Positions 30,659-31,234 of a stretch of DNA of 31,234 bases are shown piece after piece (within the stretch, counting starts at the first letter, position 1; each line of letters opens with the position of its first letter). Source of the stretch: UBA5272 sp964577625 (lineage in GTDB: Bacteria > Patescibacteriota > Minisyncoccia > Phycocordibacterales > UBA5272); assembly GCA_964577625.1 (NCBI GenBank), contig CAZNZP010000001.1, forward strand, positions 1 through 31,234, in the 5' to 3' direction. The notes below the pieces were generated by a model. That model made no database searches. It had not been told where the DNA came from and saw only the letters and a list, made by a program, of their open reading frames with translations. Position numbers and translations under genes: made by a program.

Positions 30659-31234
30659 TTAACTTGATTTATATTTAAAATAAATTTCTTTTAAAATTTT
30701 TGCAAACCTCTTTAAATCTTCTTCTTTAGTTTCAGAGTTTATACTAATACGAATAGTCTCTTTAGCGATTTTAATAGCTTCAGGTTTTTTCTTTTTGTCT
30801 TTATGTAAAGCAAAAATCACATGACTATAATCATCATTTTTTGCACTACAAGCTGATCCAGCAGATATCGCAAAACCTTTTTCATCCAATCTTAAGACCA
30901 TTTCATCAGATGGAAAATCCGGAAGCCAAAGAGAAATATTAGAAGGTATTCTTTTAGCTTCTCTTTCTTCTCTAGCAATACCAACCTTTTCAACTTTCCA
31001 TTCATTTTCATTCCAAGCTCCGTTTAGTTTGGCTTCTGGAATATTTTTAAAAATTTCTTTTAAGAAATTATTTCTTTTAACTGCTATACTTTCTAAAAAC
31101 TTTGCATCTTTAATTTTTTTTTGCGCTTCTTCAAGAGCTACTGAAAGTCCTACTGCTTTTTCAATATCTACAGTACCTGAAAAAATATTTCTTTCTTGTC
31201 CCCCACCAAAATAGCTTCCTAAAATTTTTACATA
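30659..31234 (-). CDS. Cysteine desulfurase (NifS/IscS), C-terminal 191 residues
   Basis: The frame is open from the right edge to a stop at 30659, so the 5' part is missing. The visible part starts with YVKILGSYFGGGQERNIFSG, the conserved GGGQExxxRSGT region (Ser/Gly/Thr kept, Arg replaced by Phe). It also has LWLPDFPSDEMVLRLDEKGF and the active-site loop ISAGSACSA, whose Cys takes sulfur from cysteine. This PLP enzyme supplies sulfur for Fe-S clusters and tRNA thiolation. The PLP-binding Lys lies off the window. An internal ATG at 30901 is not a real start, since the family motifs continue upstream of it. Confidence 0.93.
   Translation of the reverse strand, partial: YVKILGSYFGGGQERNIFSGTVDIEKAVGLSVALEEAQKKIKDAKFLESIAVKRNNFLKEIFKNIPEAKLNGAWNENEWKVEKVGIAREEREAKRIPSNISLWLPDFPSDEMVLRLDEKGFAISAGSACSAKNDDYSHVIFALHKDKKKKPEAIKIAKETIRISINSETKEEDLKRFAKILKEIYFKYKSS

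Noticed and set aside
30659..30901. Complete 80-codon gene starting at 30901
   Set aside because: The frame continues upstream to the window edge and carries cysteine desulfurase motifs, so the ATG at 30901 is internal.

Overview
The window looks like chromosome from a Candidate Phyla Radiation (Patescibacteria) bacterium, most likely a Parcubacteria-type lineage. The evidence is AT-rich DNA, short and compact versions of core genes (a 380-residue S1, a 319-residue Na/Pi transporter without PhoU, an AspRS without its insert domain), tRNA genes mostly without encoded CCA, and surface proteins of the CPR style (a secreted beta-helix/Fn3 protein ending in a peptidoglycan-binding-like domain after a G-G-R-V-L-G-A segment). 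This assignment rests on recognising protein families by eye, not on a search.

Layout. 1-371: start of an unidentified gene (minus) that runs off the left edge. 372-774: a 400-base control region with about twelve copies of TGTC[C/T]TTTAT, a 17-bp inverted repeat and a perfect DnaA box, placed between that gene and ftsK. 775-7094 (plus): ftsK, a small membrane/Ig-like gene, a strongly predicted structured non-coding RNA of about 340 nt, recA, a possible short RNA, an S1-like gene and an orphan of 83 codons. 7138-7671 (minus): pth. 7838-15173 (plus): lepB-hisS, rpsU-ybeY-ftsA, ftsZ, trxB, an Excalibur-domain membrane protein and a small glycine-rich membrane protein. 15399-24962 (minus): tRNA-Glu, a VirD4/TraG-like ATPase, a Na/Pi cotransporter-like protein, aspS, a small CREST-like membrane protein, a CAP-domain protein and a 1148-residue surface protein. 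25220-25610: tRNA-Asp, initiator tRNA and tRNA-Met. 25661-29072 (minus): clpB and an Fe/Mn SOD-like gene. 29217-30575 (plus): an OmpA-type outer-membrane protein of Bacteroidetes type. 30659-31234 (minus): 3' part of a cysteine desulfurase gene.

How it works together. Cell division and chromosome handling are well represented (ftsK, recA, ftsA, ftsZ), mixed with translation (rpsU, S1, hisS, aspS, pth, ybeY, tRNAs), protein export and quality control (lepB, clpB), redox defence (trxB, sod) and cell-surface functions (CAP, Excalibur, beta-helix protein). Nearly every transcription unit starts at an extended -10 promoter of the form TGNTANNNT, and several start codons lie at or within a few bases of the predicted transcription start, so leaderless messages are likely.

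Most worth pursuing: the repeat array with its divergent genes, the unassigned structured RNA before recA, the Bacteroidetes-type OmpA gene in a lineage thought to lack an outer membrane, the GAD-less AspRS and the atypical initiator tRNA.
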